From: a bacterium
GTDB lineage: Bacteria > Patescibacteriota > Minisyncoccia > Phycocordibacterales > Phycocordibacteraceae
NCBI GenBank assembly: GCA_021782715.1
Contig: JAJXUR010000004.1
Location: 1-19,359 of the forward strand
DNA length: 19,359 nucleotides
Direction of reading: 5' to 3'
Below are positions 5,072 to 11,589 of the stretch, one piece after another. The notes beneath the pieces are model-generated. The model did no database searches. It saw nothing but the letters and a program-made list of their open reading frames with translations, and had not been told where the DNA came from. A program made the translations under genes and the position numbers. Position 1 is the stretch's first letter, and every line of letters begins with the position of its first letter.

Positions 5072-8000
5072 GTGAAATACCTCGAAGGATTAAATGATGC
5101 CCAGGAACGAGCCGTCCTCGCTCTGGACGGCCCGATCTCGGTTTTGGCCGGTGCCGGCAGCGGGAAAACCCGCGTCCTCGCGACGCGCGTGTACCACCTG
5201 GTCCGGACCGGCGTCCCGGCAGACAAGATCCTTGCCGTCACTTTCACCAATAAGGCCGCCCGGGAAATGCGGGCGCGAGTGCGGGCGATGCTTGGTGACG
5301 ATGCGGCGACCCCCTTTATCGCGACCTTCCACGGGCTCGGCCGTGAGCTCCTCGAGAGTTACGGCTCGGCTATCGGCATCACTCGTTTTTTCAGCGTCTA
5401 CGACCGCGACGATTCCGAGAAAGCGATAGGAGCAGCGCTCAAAGCGCTCGATGTCTCGGTCAAGGAGCTCTCGCCGAGGGCGGTGCTCGGCCGCATCTCG
5501 CGGGCGAAGGGGGAGGGCATGCGCGCGAGCGAGTTCCATGAGAAGTATGGCCGGTCGAGCTTCGGCGGGCGTGTCGTCGCCGAGGCATGGCTCCGCTATG
5601 AGAAGACGCTTAAGGAAGAGAAGGCGCTCGACTTCGATGATCTCATCGCTCTGCCGGTGCGGCTTTTGGAGGAACACGCTGACATACGCGAAGCCGCGCA
5701 GAAGCGGTGGCAGTACCTGCACATCGACGAGTATCAAGACACGAACGCGCTCCAGGGCCGGCTCACGAACATGCTCGCAGCGGAGCATAAGAATCTCTTC
5801 GTCGTCGGTGATATCGACCAATGTCTGGTGGCAGGCACCGAAATCACTTTGCCTGACGGGCTGAAACGTCCGATAGAAGAAATTAAGAAAGGTGATGTAG
5901 TACTCTCGAATTACGGAAGCGGAGACGTGCGTCCCGCTCGCGTAACGCGCGTGTCCTCGAGAAAATTCTCAGGCGAACTCATAAGGATTCTTACGAAGAG
6001 TGGCAAGGAGCTGGTAAGCACACCGGAACACATGCACTTTGCCGGGTATCGATTAGGGGCGACTCCTCAGTGGTACTTCACCTATCTCATGCATAAGGAG
6101 GGAAAGGGGTGGCGGATCGGCGTTTCGCAAACCTATACGAAGGGTCAGCGCGCGCCCATGATCGGATTTCAGCAGCGGTGCAATCAGGAGCATGGCGATT
6201 CTGTATGGGTGGTCGGCACGCATAACTCTTCACAAGAGGCGCGGATTTTCGAATACCAGCTCTCGCTTCGGTATGCCATCCCGACCTTGCCGTTCGTAGC
6301 GCGGAAGGGGAGTATCGGCGGCTATGTGCACGATCAGAAAGTACTCGACGGCATATTCGCATCGTTTGATACCGAAACAGGGGCGCAGAAGCTACTGCGA
6401 GACCAGGGGCTTTTGAAAGAATATCCGCACCATCGAGCACAGGCGACACGGAGTCGCCGCCGCAATATCAACATTACGCTCTGTGGCGATCATCGCGGCA
6501 ACACCCCCATGCACCGGATTTCCATGGTCGGAAGTGATAGTGAAGGGAAGAAGGCGTTACAAGACGCCGGTTTCCCGGTGCGTCCTGCAAAAGCAGGATC
6601 GGAAAGCTGGCGGTTTGAAACTGCGTACAAAGAATACGGAACTCTCGCTGACACGGCGCGTCTTCTTCAGGATATTTTCCCGGATGCTGTTTTGGTGCGA
6701 AATGTTCGGCTCGGCGGAAAGAAAGTGCGGCGTAAGGACGGGAATTCCCTCCCGTTTCTTCCGGCAGCAAGCGTCCGGCCCGGGATGGCTCTCTTCGATG
6801 CAGAAGGAGGGCTTGAGGTCGTAGAGGAGATAACACGGATATCTGCAAAACATACTCGCGTGTACGATCTCGATATAGAGTACACACATAACTTCATCGC
6901 CAATGGCATCGTGACGCACAACTGCATCTATACGTGGCGTGGCGCGACCGTCGATAACCTGCTCGGGTTCGAAAAGATGTATCCCGATGCGCAGACGATC
7001 ATCCTCGAGCGCAACTATCGCTCGACGAAGAACCTGGTCGATGCTGCCAACGCGGTCATCGAGAAGAATAAGAATCGCAAGGAGAAGCGTTCGACGACCG
7101 AACAGGAAGCGGGCGAGCCCATCGTCATCCATATGGCATCGAGCGCCGAAGATGAAGCGCGTTGGATAGCACTGAAGATCCGCGAGCTCATGAGCCAAGG
7201 CGTGAAGCCTGAAGGCATCGCGATATTGTTCCGCACCAATTTCCAGTCGCGCGCGCTCGAGGAGGGGTTGCTCCACGCCGGCGTCCCGTACAAATTACTC
7301 GGGACGCGTTTCTTCGGTCGCAAGGAGGTGAAAGATGCTCTTGCGTGGATGCGGCTCGCGATGGATCCGTCGCGTGAGGTCGACAAGCTGCGCGCAGCAG
7401 CGTCGCCCTCGCGCGGTCTCGGCGCGGTGACTTTGGGTAAGCTTGCGGCGGGGCAGCGCGATCAATTGCGCGCAAGCGATCTCGCGAAGGTGGAGACCTT
7501 CGAGCGAGTCATCGACTTGCTCGCCGCCGCCACAGAGACGCTCGTGCCGTCGGAGTTCGTGAAGCTCGTCATCGAGAAGAGCGGTATGCGCCGGGCGCTC
7601 GTCGAAGAGGGGAGTGAAGAGGACCGGGAGCGTTTCGAGAACATCGAGGAATTGGCGTCGGTGGCGGCGCGGCATGACGGCGTTCCCGGTAAAGAAGGCA
7701 TCGCGCTCTTCCTCGCCGAATCCGCTCTCGCTGGTGATCAAGATGAACTCGATCAGGGAGAGAAGACCGGCGTCACCCTCATGACGGTCCACGCGGCCAA
7801 AGGGCTCGAGTTCGACACGGTCTTCGTGGGCGGCATGGAAGAGGGATTGTTCCCGCATGGCGGCATGGGCGGTGAAAAGGATCGAGACGAAGAGGAAGAA
7901 CGGCGACTCTTCTATGTGGCCATGACGCGCGCGAAGAGCCGCCTCTATCTCACGCTCGCACGCGTCCGGAAGATCTACGGAAGCGATACGTACGCGGAAC

Positions 8001-8110
8001 CGTCTCCCTTCCTCGCGGATATAGATTCCTCGCTTGTTCTGTTCGACGACGTCGAAATCCTCGAGAGAAAACGGCGTTCCTTCTTCGACGACGACGATGT
8101 CACCCTGTGA
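5072..8110 (+). CDS. UvrD/PcrA-type superfamily 1 DNA helicase with intein
   Basis: The 1012-residue precursor is an SF1A 3'-5' helicase for DNA repair or fork restart. Visible motifs are the Q motif (LNDAQERAV, from 7), Walker A AGAGSGKT (26-33), Ia TFTNKAAREM (57-66), II IDEYQDTN, III VVGDIDQ-C-IYTWRGA, IV ILFRTN, V MTVHAAKGLEFDTVF (about 905-920) and VI RRLFYVAMTRAKSRLYL (about 943-960). Motif III is split between Gln250 and Cys618 by a 367-residue intein (251-617). Removing it leaves 645 residues, shorter than typical PcrA because the C-terminal tail is reduced. The usual Ser after Gln is Cys, as the intein's +1 nucleophile requires. The start is GTG (5072), right after a -10 box. UvrD, PcrA and Rep cannot be told apart with certainty. 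Confidence 0.95.
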   Translation: MKYLEGLNDAQERAVLALDGPISVLAGAGSGKTRVLATRVYHLVRTGVPADKILAVTFTNKAAREMRARVRAMLGDDAATPFIATFHGLGRELLESYGSAIGITRFFSVYDRDDSEKAIGAALKALDVSVKELSPRAVLGRISRAKGEGMRASEFHEKYGRSSFGGRVVAEAWLRYEKTLKEEKALDFDDLIALPVRLLEEHADIREAAQKRWQYLHIDEYQDTNALQGRLTNMLAAEHKNLFVVGDIDQCLVAGTEITLPDGLKRPIEEIKKGDVVLSNYGSGDVRPARVTRVSSRKFSGELIRILTKSGKELVSTPEHMHFAGYRLGATPQWYFTYLMHKEGKGWRIGVSQTYTKGQRAPMIGFQQRCNQEHGDSVWVVGTHNSSQEARIFEYQLSLRYAIPTLPFVARKGSIGGYVHDQKVLDGIFASFDTETGAQKLLRDQGLLKEYPHHRAQATRSRRRNINITLCGDHRGNTPMHRISMVGSDSEGKKALQDAGFPVRPAKAGSESWRFETAYKEYGTLADTARLLQDIFPDAVLVRNVRLGGKKVRRKDGNSLPFLPAASVRPGMALFDAEGGLEVVEEITRISAKHTRVYDLDIEYTHNFIANGIVTHNCIYTWRGATVDNLLGFEKMYPDAQTIILERNYRSTKNLVDAANAVIEKNKNRKEKRSTTEQEAGEPIVIHMASSAEDEARWIALKIRELMSQGVKPEGIAILFRTNFQSRALEEGLLHAGVPYKLLGTRFFGRKEVKDALAWMRLAMDPSREVDKLRAAASPSRGLGAVTLGKLAAGQRDQLRASDLAKVETFERVIDLLAAATETLVPSEFVKLVIEKSGMRRALVEEGSEEDRERFENIEELASVAARHDGVPGKEGIALFLAESALAGDQDELDQGEKTGVTLMTVHAAKGLEFDTVFVGGMEEGLFPHGGMGGEKDRDEEEERRLFYVAMTRAKSRLYLTLARVRKIYGSDTYAEPSPFLADIDSSLVLFDDVEILERKRRSFFDDDDVTL
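5822..6922 (+). other. Intein within the UvrD/PcrA-like helicase
   Basis: This in-frame insert encodes 367 residues with Hint-domain features. Block A starts CLVAGTEITLPDGLKRPIEE with Cys1. Block B contains STPEHMHF with the TxxH motif (T317 to H320 of the precursor). The C-terminal block is VYDLDIEYTHNFIANGIVTHN, ending in His-Asn with Cys at +1. Protein splicing should join VVGDIDQ to CIYTWRGA. The middle, about 230 residues (roughly 6070-6780), shows no LAGLIDADG or HNH motif that I can recognise; it has a segment EARIFEYQLSLRYAIPTLPF. The DNA looks more A/T-rich and uses different codons from the flanking helicase, consistent with horizontal arrival. All splice residues look intact. Confidence 0.93.
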
Positions 8111-8119
8111 CCGCAGGGT
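8102..8119 (+). other. Hairpin around the helicase stop codon
   Basis: ACCCTG (8102-8107) pairs with CAGGGT (8114-8119) around a loop containing the TGA stop. No T-run follows, so termination here is doubtful. Confidence 0.35.
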
Positions 8120-8124
8120 AGGGG

Positions 8125-8154
8125 TTGCATCTTGAGCAGCGTAGGTGATACACT
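8125..8154 (+). promoter_or_regulatory. Promoter of the toxin-antitoxin genes
   Basis: -35 TTGCAT (8125-8130) and -10 TACACT (8149-8154) with TG at 8146-8147 and an 18-nt spacer. The -10 ends 8 nt before the ATG at 8163, so the transcript is almost leaderless. Confidence 0.5.
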
Positions 8155-8162
8155 TTTGATAT

Positions 8163-8417
8163 ATGGCTACGACTAAAGAACGCATCTTGGTGACCCTGAC
8201 GCCCGACATGTCGCGTGAGCTTAGTGCACGGGCGAAGCGGGAAAAGAGCCCTCGAGCAACGATTGCTGCGCGCATGCTGAGGAATGCAATCGAGGATATT
8301 TCAGATGAAGAAGACCGTCACCTCTCCGCTCTCGGTGAAAAACGACTAAAGGAAACAAAAAGATGGCTCACATCAGAGGAATTCTGGGGAAATGTTACTG
8401 CCCGACGAGAGTCGTGA
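8163..8417 (+). CDS. Ribbon-helix-helix antitoxin (CopG/RelB-like)
   Basis: This 84-residue protein begins with a short strand, RILVTLTPDM, followed by two helices (SRELSARAKREKSPRATIAARMLRNAIED), the pattern of a ribbon-helix-helix DNA-binding domain. The charged C-terminal half (SDEEDRHLSALGEKRL to the end) would wrap the toxin. It sits 3 nt before a RelE/ParE-like gene, the usual antitoxin-first order of a type II pair. Such antitoxins repress their own promoter, probably with the toxin bound. The exact antitoxin family is inferred from fold pattern and position rather than from a specific signature. Confidence 0.8.
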   Translation: MATTKERILVTLTPDMSRELSARAKREKSPRATIAARMLRNAIEDISDEEDRHLSALGEKRLKETKRWLTSEEFWGNVTARRES

Positions 8418-8420
8418 TGC

Positions 8421-8690
8421 ATGGCTTCGTACCTCATACGATTCTCCGATCGAGCTCAATCCGAGGACTTGCCGAAGCTCGATGCTTCTGTGCGAATGGG
8501 CATAGCGGTTGCTATTGAAGAAAAGCTCGGGACGGCACCGGAAACATTCGGGAAACCGCTCCGGCATGCGATGCGTTTATTTCGAGTGTTGCGCGTCGGT
8601 GATTGGCGAATAGTTTTTTCAATTGCCGATACAACGGTTCATGTCCTTACAATCAGACACCGCAAGCAGGGTTATGACGATCTCGCATAA
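8421..8690 (+). CDS. RelE/ParE-superfamily toxin
   Basis: This 89-residue protein has the RelE/ParE pattern: an early strand (SYLIRFSDRA), helices, then RHAMRLFRVLRVGDWRIVFSIADTTVHVLTIRHRKQGYDD, whose R-x-G-D-W-R-I-V-F core and IRHRKQGYDD tail are typical of the RelE group. Such toxins usually cleave mRNA on the ribosome; the ParE branch poisons gyrase instead. The IRHRKQGY tail favours the RelE side, but I cannot settle this by eye. The start ATG follows the antitoxin stop by 3 nt, so the two are translationally linked. The stop is 4 nt before the preferred rsmA start. Confidence 0.85.
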   Translation: MASYLIRFSDRAQSEDLPKLDASVRMGIAVAIEEKLGTAPETFGKPLRHAMRLFRVLRVGDWRIVFSIADTTVHVLTIRHRKQGYDDLA

Positions 8691-8694
8691 GAAA

Positions 8695-9450
8695 ATGCAG
8701 GCGAAAAAATCTTTGGGGCAGAATTTCCTGATGCATGCGCGTATCGCGGAGCGCATCGCGCTCTCAGCCGGACTCACTCCGGATGCGGTCGTGTTTGAGA
8801 TAGGCCCTGGGACCGGCATGCTCACCCGGGAGCTCTTGAAGCTTACGCGGAAGGTCGTTGCGCTCGAAGCGGATCATGAGCTGTTTGAAAGATTGCAGGG
8901 CGATTTCGTAAGCGAAATCGCGGATGGCCGTCTCGAGCTCCTTTCCGGCGACATACGCACCTTCGATATCGCATCGCTCCCGAAAGGGTATGCACTCGTC
9001 GCGAACATCCCCTACTACCTCACTGGAGAAATCTTCCGGATGTTTCTCACGGCAGTGAACCAGCCGAGTTCGATGACGCTTCTCGTGCAGAAAGAGGTGG
9101 CCGAGCGCATCGCCCGAGCGAAAAAAGAAAGCATCCTCTCGCTCTCGGTGAAGGCCTATGGCACGCCGAGACTCGAGTTTACGGTCCCGCGCGGGGCGTT
9201 CAGCCCCGCGCCGAATGTGGATTCGGCTGTGCTGATCGTCAGAAACATCTCTCGGGCGCATTTCAAGACATCGGCAGAGGAGGAGAGGTTCTTCGCTCTC
9301 CTGCATGCTGGCTTCGCGCACAAGCGCAAATTCGTGCGGAACAATCTTGCGGATGCAGGGCTTCCCGCCGGCGACATTCCCGAGAAAGCGCGTGCCGAAG
9401 ACCTGCCACTTGCGGCGTGGCTTGCGCTCGCAAGGCCAGGATATCTCTAA
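8695..9450 (+). CDS. rsmA: 16S rRNA adenine dimethyltransferase RsmA/KsgA
   Basis: A 251-residue protein (from ATG 8695) that dimethylates the two adjacent adenines in helix 45 of 16S rRNA, using SAM, late in small-subunit assembly. Family hallmarks are KKSLGQNFL (from 4), the SAM-binding loop EIGPGTGML (35-43), VALEAD, the catalytic NIPYY (104-108), FSPAPNVDSAVL and KRKFVRNNL. Two starts are possible: ATG 8674 overlaps the toxin gene by 17 nt and adds seven residues; ATG 8695 fits the usual short family N terminus and is preferred. No promoter is seen, so it is probably co-transcribed with the toxin-antitoxin pair. Its stop is 1 nt from the stop of the convergent minus-strand gene. Confidence 0.95.
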   Translation: MQAKKSLGQNFLMHARIAERIALSAGLTPDAVVFEIGPGTGMLTRELLKLTRKVVALEADHELFERLQGDFVSEIADGRLELLSGDIRTFDIASLPKGYALVANIPYYLTGEIFRMFLTAVNQPSSMTLLVQKEVAERIARAKKESILSLSVKAYGTPRLEFTVPRGAFSPAPNVDSAVLIVRNISRAHFKTSAEEERFFALLHAGFAHKRKFVRNNLADAGLPAGDIPEKARAEDLPLAAWLALARPGYL

Positions 9451-9451
9451 A

Positions 9452-10447
9452 TTATAAAGGAGCCGAACCGACTATCGGCGTAATCATTCCCTCTGATGGG
9501 ACGGGGTAAATCCCGAGCCAGCAGTAGGCCATAGGAACTGGCGCGTACTCACCGAGAAGGTGGGTCGTGAAGGGGATGTTATAGGAAAGGAAGGCTTGCG
9601 ACCCGCCGACATAGGATAGCGTGACTACGAAGGTAGGGGGGAGAGGTTCGACATATACATTCCATATGTCGCCGTCACAAGGGAGCGTGGCAAGGACGGC
9701 TCCGCCGAAAGGCATCGCAACTGCGGCCTGCGCATGGCTCGGCATGAAGATGGAGTCGAGAGCCTGCTCGATAGTCGCTACGACTCTGTCAGGAAAGGAC
9801 GTATCTTTGATGGCCTGATGAGGAGATGTGTCTTGCACTCTCTTCAAAAACTCTGCTTGCAGATCGGTTGTTGTCGCGAGGCGTTGCATTATTTGTGCCT
9901 TGATCGCGGCAATCGTCGAGGAGGACATGCCTTGTGCCGCTCCAGCCTTGTCGATACTGGCGAAGATGATATCGACATTTTTCAGATTCGGATTCTGCGA
10001 TACGGTCGTCGTCGCGGCGGACGGAACCGGAATAGTCGTCGTCGCGGCGGGGGTCGCCGATTGCTTGATTATCGGGGCTGGCACTTGCGGGATCGAGAGT
10101 CTGTCGAGCTGCGCTCTCGTGTACGACCCGACGTAACCGTTTCCTCTTGCGAGCCCGGCTGGCGTCAAGACAGCACTCGCGTATTTATCTTGGAATCGTA
10201 TGACCGCCGTCTGGGTGAGCGGCCCGAAATAACCAGTCTCGTTTCCTGGGGAGCCCGGCCCAGCGGAGGCGACGCGCGTCGCGGGGTCCTGATTCAACAA
10301 TTCTTGCAGTGCGATGACGTCGGTACCGGAGGAGCCGAGCGAGAGGTTCTGAAGGAACGTGTGCGGAGCAACCGCTTGAGCATCTGCCGCGACGCCGCAA
10401 GAAAGAACGAGGAGAGCCGCGATGACAGAATGAGACGAGGCACGCAT
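9452..10447 (-). CDS. Secreted protein with PG-binding domain
   Basis: The 331-residue protein starts with a signal peptide (residues 1-25: basic start, VIAALLVLSCGVA core, AQA before cleavage). Residues about 32-118 form a PG_binding_1-type domain (LGSSGTDVIALQELLNQ and TGYFGPLTQTAVIRFQDKY). A Thr/Ala/Pro linker follows, then a helical stretch, and a C-terminal domain of about 80 residues ending in a strand-rich region (PPTFVVTLSYVGGSQAFLSYNIPFTTHLLGEYAP). I know similar C-terminal domains from CPR secreted proteins, of unknown function. No catalytic residues are visible. It probably binds wall peptidoglycan and may anchor surface structures. It is divergent from the secretion-like operon at 10534 and shares its 86-bp upstream region. 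Confidence 0.85.
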   Translation of the reverse strand: MRASSHSVIAALLVLSCGVAADAQAVAPHTFLQNLSLGSSGTDVIALQELLNQDPATRVASAGPGSPGNETGYFGPLTQTAVIRFQDKYASAVLTPAGLARGNGYVGSYTRAQLDRLSIPQVPAPIIKQSATPAATTTIPVPSAATTTVSQNPNLKNVDIIFASIDKAGAAQGMSSSTIAAIKAQIMQRLATTTDLQAEFLKRVQDTSPHQAIKDTSFPDRVVATIEQALDSIFMPSHAQAAVAMPFGGAVLATLPCDGDIWNVYVEPLPPTFVVTLSYVGGSQAFLSYNIPFTTHLLGEYAPVPMAYCWLGIYPVPSEGMITPIVGSAPL

Positions 10448-10453
10448 ATCAGA

Positions 10454-10462
10454 AGGGTAGCA
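10454..10462 (-). promoter_or_regulatory. Extended -10 box of the PG-binding protein gene
   Basis: On the minus strand TG-C-TACCCT ends 6 nt before the ATG at 10447, predicting a leaderless transcript. No clear -35. Confidence 0.4.
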
Positions 10463-10477
10463 TGGAATATGCAGGTT

Positions 10478-10523
10478 TATACTCTCTTCCCCTATAGGAG
10501 ATAGAGTTAGTGCTAGGTATACT
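10478..10523 (+). promoter_or_regulatory. Two TATACT boxes and a palindrome before the secretion-like operon
   Basis: Two identical -10-like boxes, TATACT, sit at 10478-10483 and 10518-10523, exactly 40 bp apart. The second lies 10 nt before the ATG at 10534 and is the likely promoter. Between them is the palindrome CCTATAGG (10491-10498), a candidate operator between two divergent genes. No clear -35 is seen. Confidence 0.45.
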
Positions 10524-10533
10524 TATCTACGAT

Positions 10534-11589
10534 ATGCAGGGTGAGATTTTTAAAAACTGGCGCATCCTATCCGCGACGCTTTTCTCGGTAGTGCTCATCG
10601 CTGGCGCCTACCTGCTCGCCCGCGAAGCGGGGACACCGCAGGCGGCGCAAGCATCGACTGAGACGGCGCTCCTGCAAGCGATTGCGACGAAAGATTCCAC
10701 CGGCGACGGTCTTCCTGATTGGGAGAAAGTGCTCTACGGCATACCGGCAGACGCGACGACGACTGACTATTTCCATCTCGGCATGACTGACGGCGAAGCG
10801 GTCGCGAAGGGGCTCATCGTGCCGAAGGCTATCGCGGACATCCCGGTCGTCGCTTCTGCTCCGGCGGCGTCGACGACTATTGATTATGCCGCCGTCGGAC
10901 TCACGCCGCCGACCGCCGGCACACTCACTGATGCTTTCGCAAAGAGCTTCTTTGCACTGTATCTCTCAGCGAAGGCGGCGAACGGCGGTGTCGAGCTCAC
11001 GGCCGACCAGACGAGTATGCTTGCTGATCAGGCGATGGCGCAGCTTTCGCAGAGCGTTGCACCGACGGCGGATTTCAAGCAGGCGACAGACTTGCACGTG
11101 TCCGGTACGGGGCCGGACGCGTTGCGGGCATTTGCCGCCGCGGCCGAGGCAGTGCTGAAGCAGAATGCGACAGACTCGACAATGAGCGAGATGGGGTATT
11201 TCCAAGCCGCGGTAGAGAATAACGACCCGTCGGCTTTGACACATCTTGCGGCGCTTGCGAAATCGTATCGGGATTCTGCCGTCGGTATCGCGGCGATTCC
11301 GGTGCCGCAGGAGCTTGCCGCTGTCGATCTTTCAATCGTGAACGCAATCGTACGCCTCAGCGAGATCGACAGCGATTTCGCGCGCGTGAATACCGATCCG
11401 CTGACCGCCATGCTCGCGCTTGAGCAATACCCGCAGACCGAGCTTACGGCCGAGCATGCTTTCGTCGCTCTTGCGGATACGTATGCCGCCTCTGGCGTCG
11501 TGCTTAAAAACGGCACGCCGGGGGCGGCCTTCGTGAATCTCATGGATGATCTCGGGGCACAGCAGCAAGCCGCAGCCGCCAAGCCATGA
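10534..11589 (+). CDS. Membrane-anchored protein with acidic Asp/Glu metal-binding-like motif
   Basis: A 351-residue protein with a short cytoplasmic start, one hydrophobic segment (about 11-29) and a large external part. Just after the membrane anchor is DSTGDGLPDWEKVLYG (D54, D58, D62, E64), which resembles the calcium-binding thrombospondin type 3 / EF-hand-like loops seen in many CPR surface proteins. The rest is Ala/Thr-rich and helical with no motif I recognise. I choose the ATG at 10534 rather than the GTG at 10510 because TATACT (10518-10523) lies between them and would leave the GTG untranscribed. It overlaps the next gene by 4 nt (ATGA), so it is the first gene of an operon with the TrbL/VirB6-like gene. 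A pilus or secretion role is inferred from context only. Confidence 0.8.
   Translation: MQGEIFKNWRILSATLFSVVLIAGAYLLAREAGTPQAAQASTETALLQAIATKDSTGDGLPDWEKVLYGIPADATTTDYFHLGMTDGEAVAKGLIVPKAIADIPVVASAPAASTTIDYAAVGLTPPTAGTLTDAFAKSFFALYLSAKAANGGVELTADQTSMLADQAMAQLSQSVAPTADFKQATDLHVSGTGPDALRAFAAAAEAVLKQNATDSTMSEMGYFQAAVENNDPSALTHLAALAKSYRDSAVGIAAIPVPQELAAVDLSIVNAIVRLSEIDSDFARVNTDPLTAMLALEQYPQTELTAEHAFVALADTYAASGVVLKNGTPGAAFVNLMDDLGAQQQAAAAKP

Noticed and set aside
7295..8275. 326-codon open frame on the minus strand
   Set aside because: It is antisense to the helicase C-terminal half and the antitoxin start, with no recognisable domain.
9734..10504. 256-codon open frame on the plus strand
   Set aside because: It is antisense to the secreted PG-binding protein gene, is Arg-rich and lacks a start signal.
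10510..10533. GTG start at 10510 for the membrane-anchored protein
   Set aside because: The best -10 box lies inside this stretch, and ATG 10534 gives a normal anchor with a short basic start.
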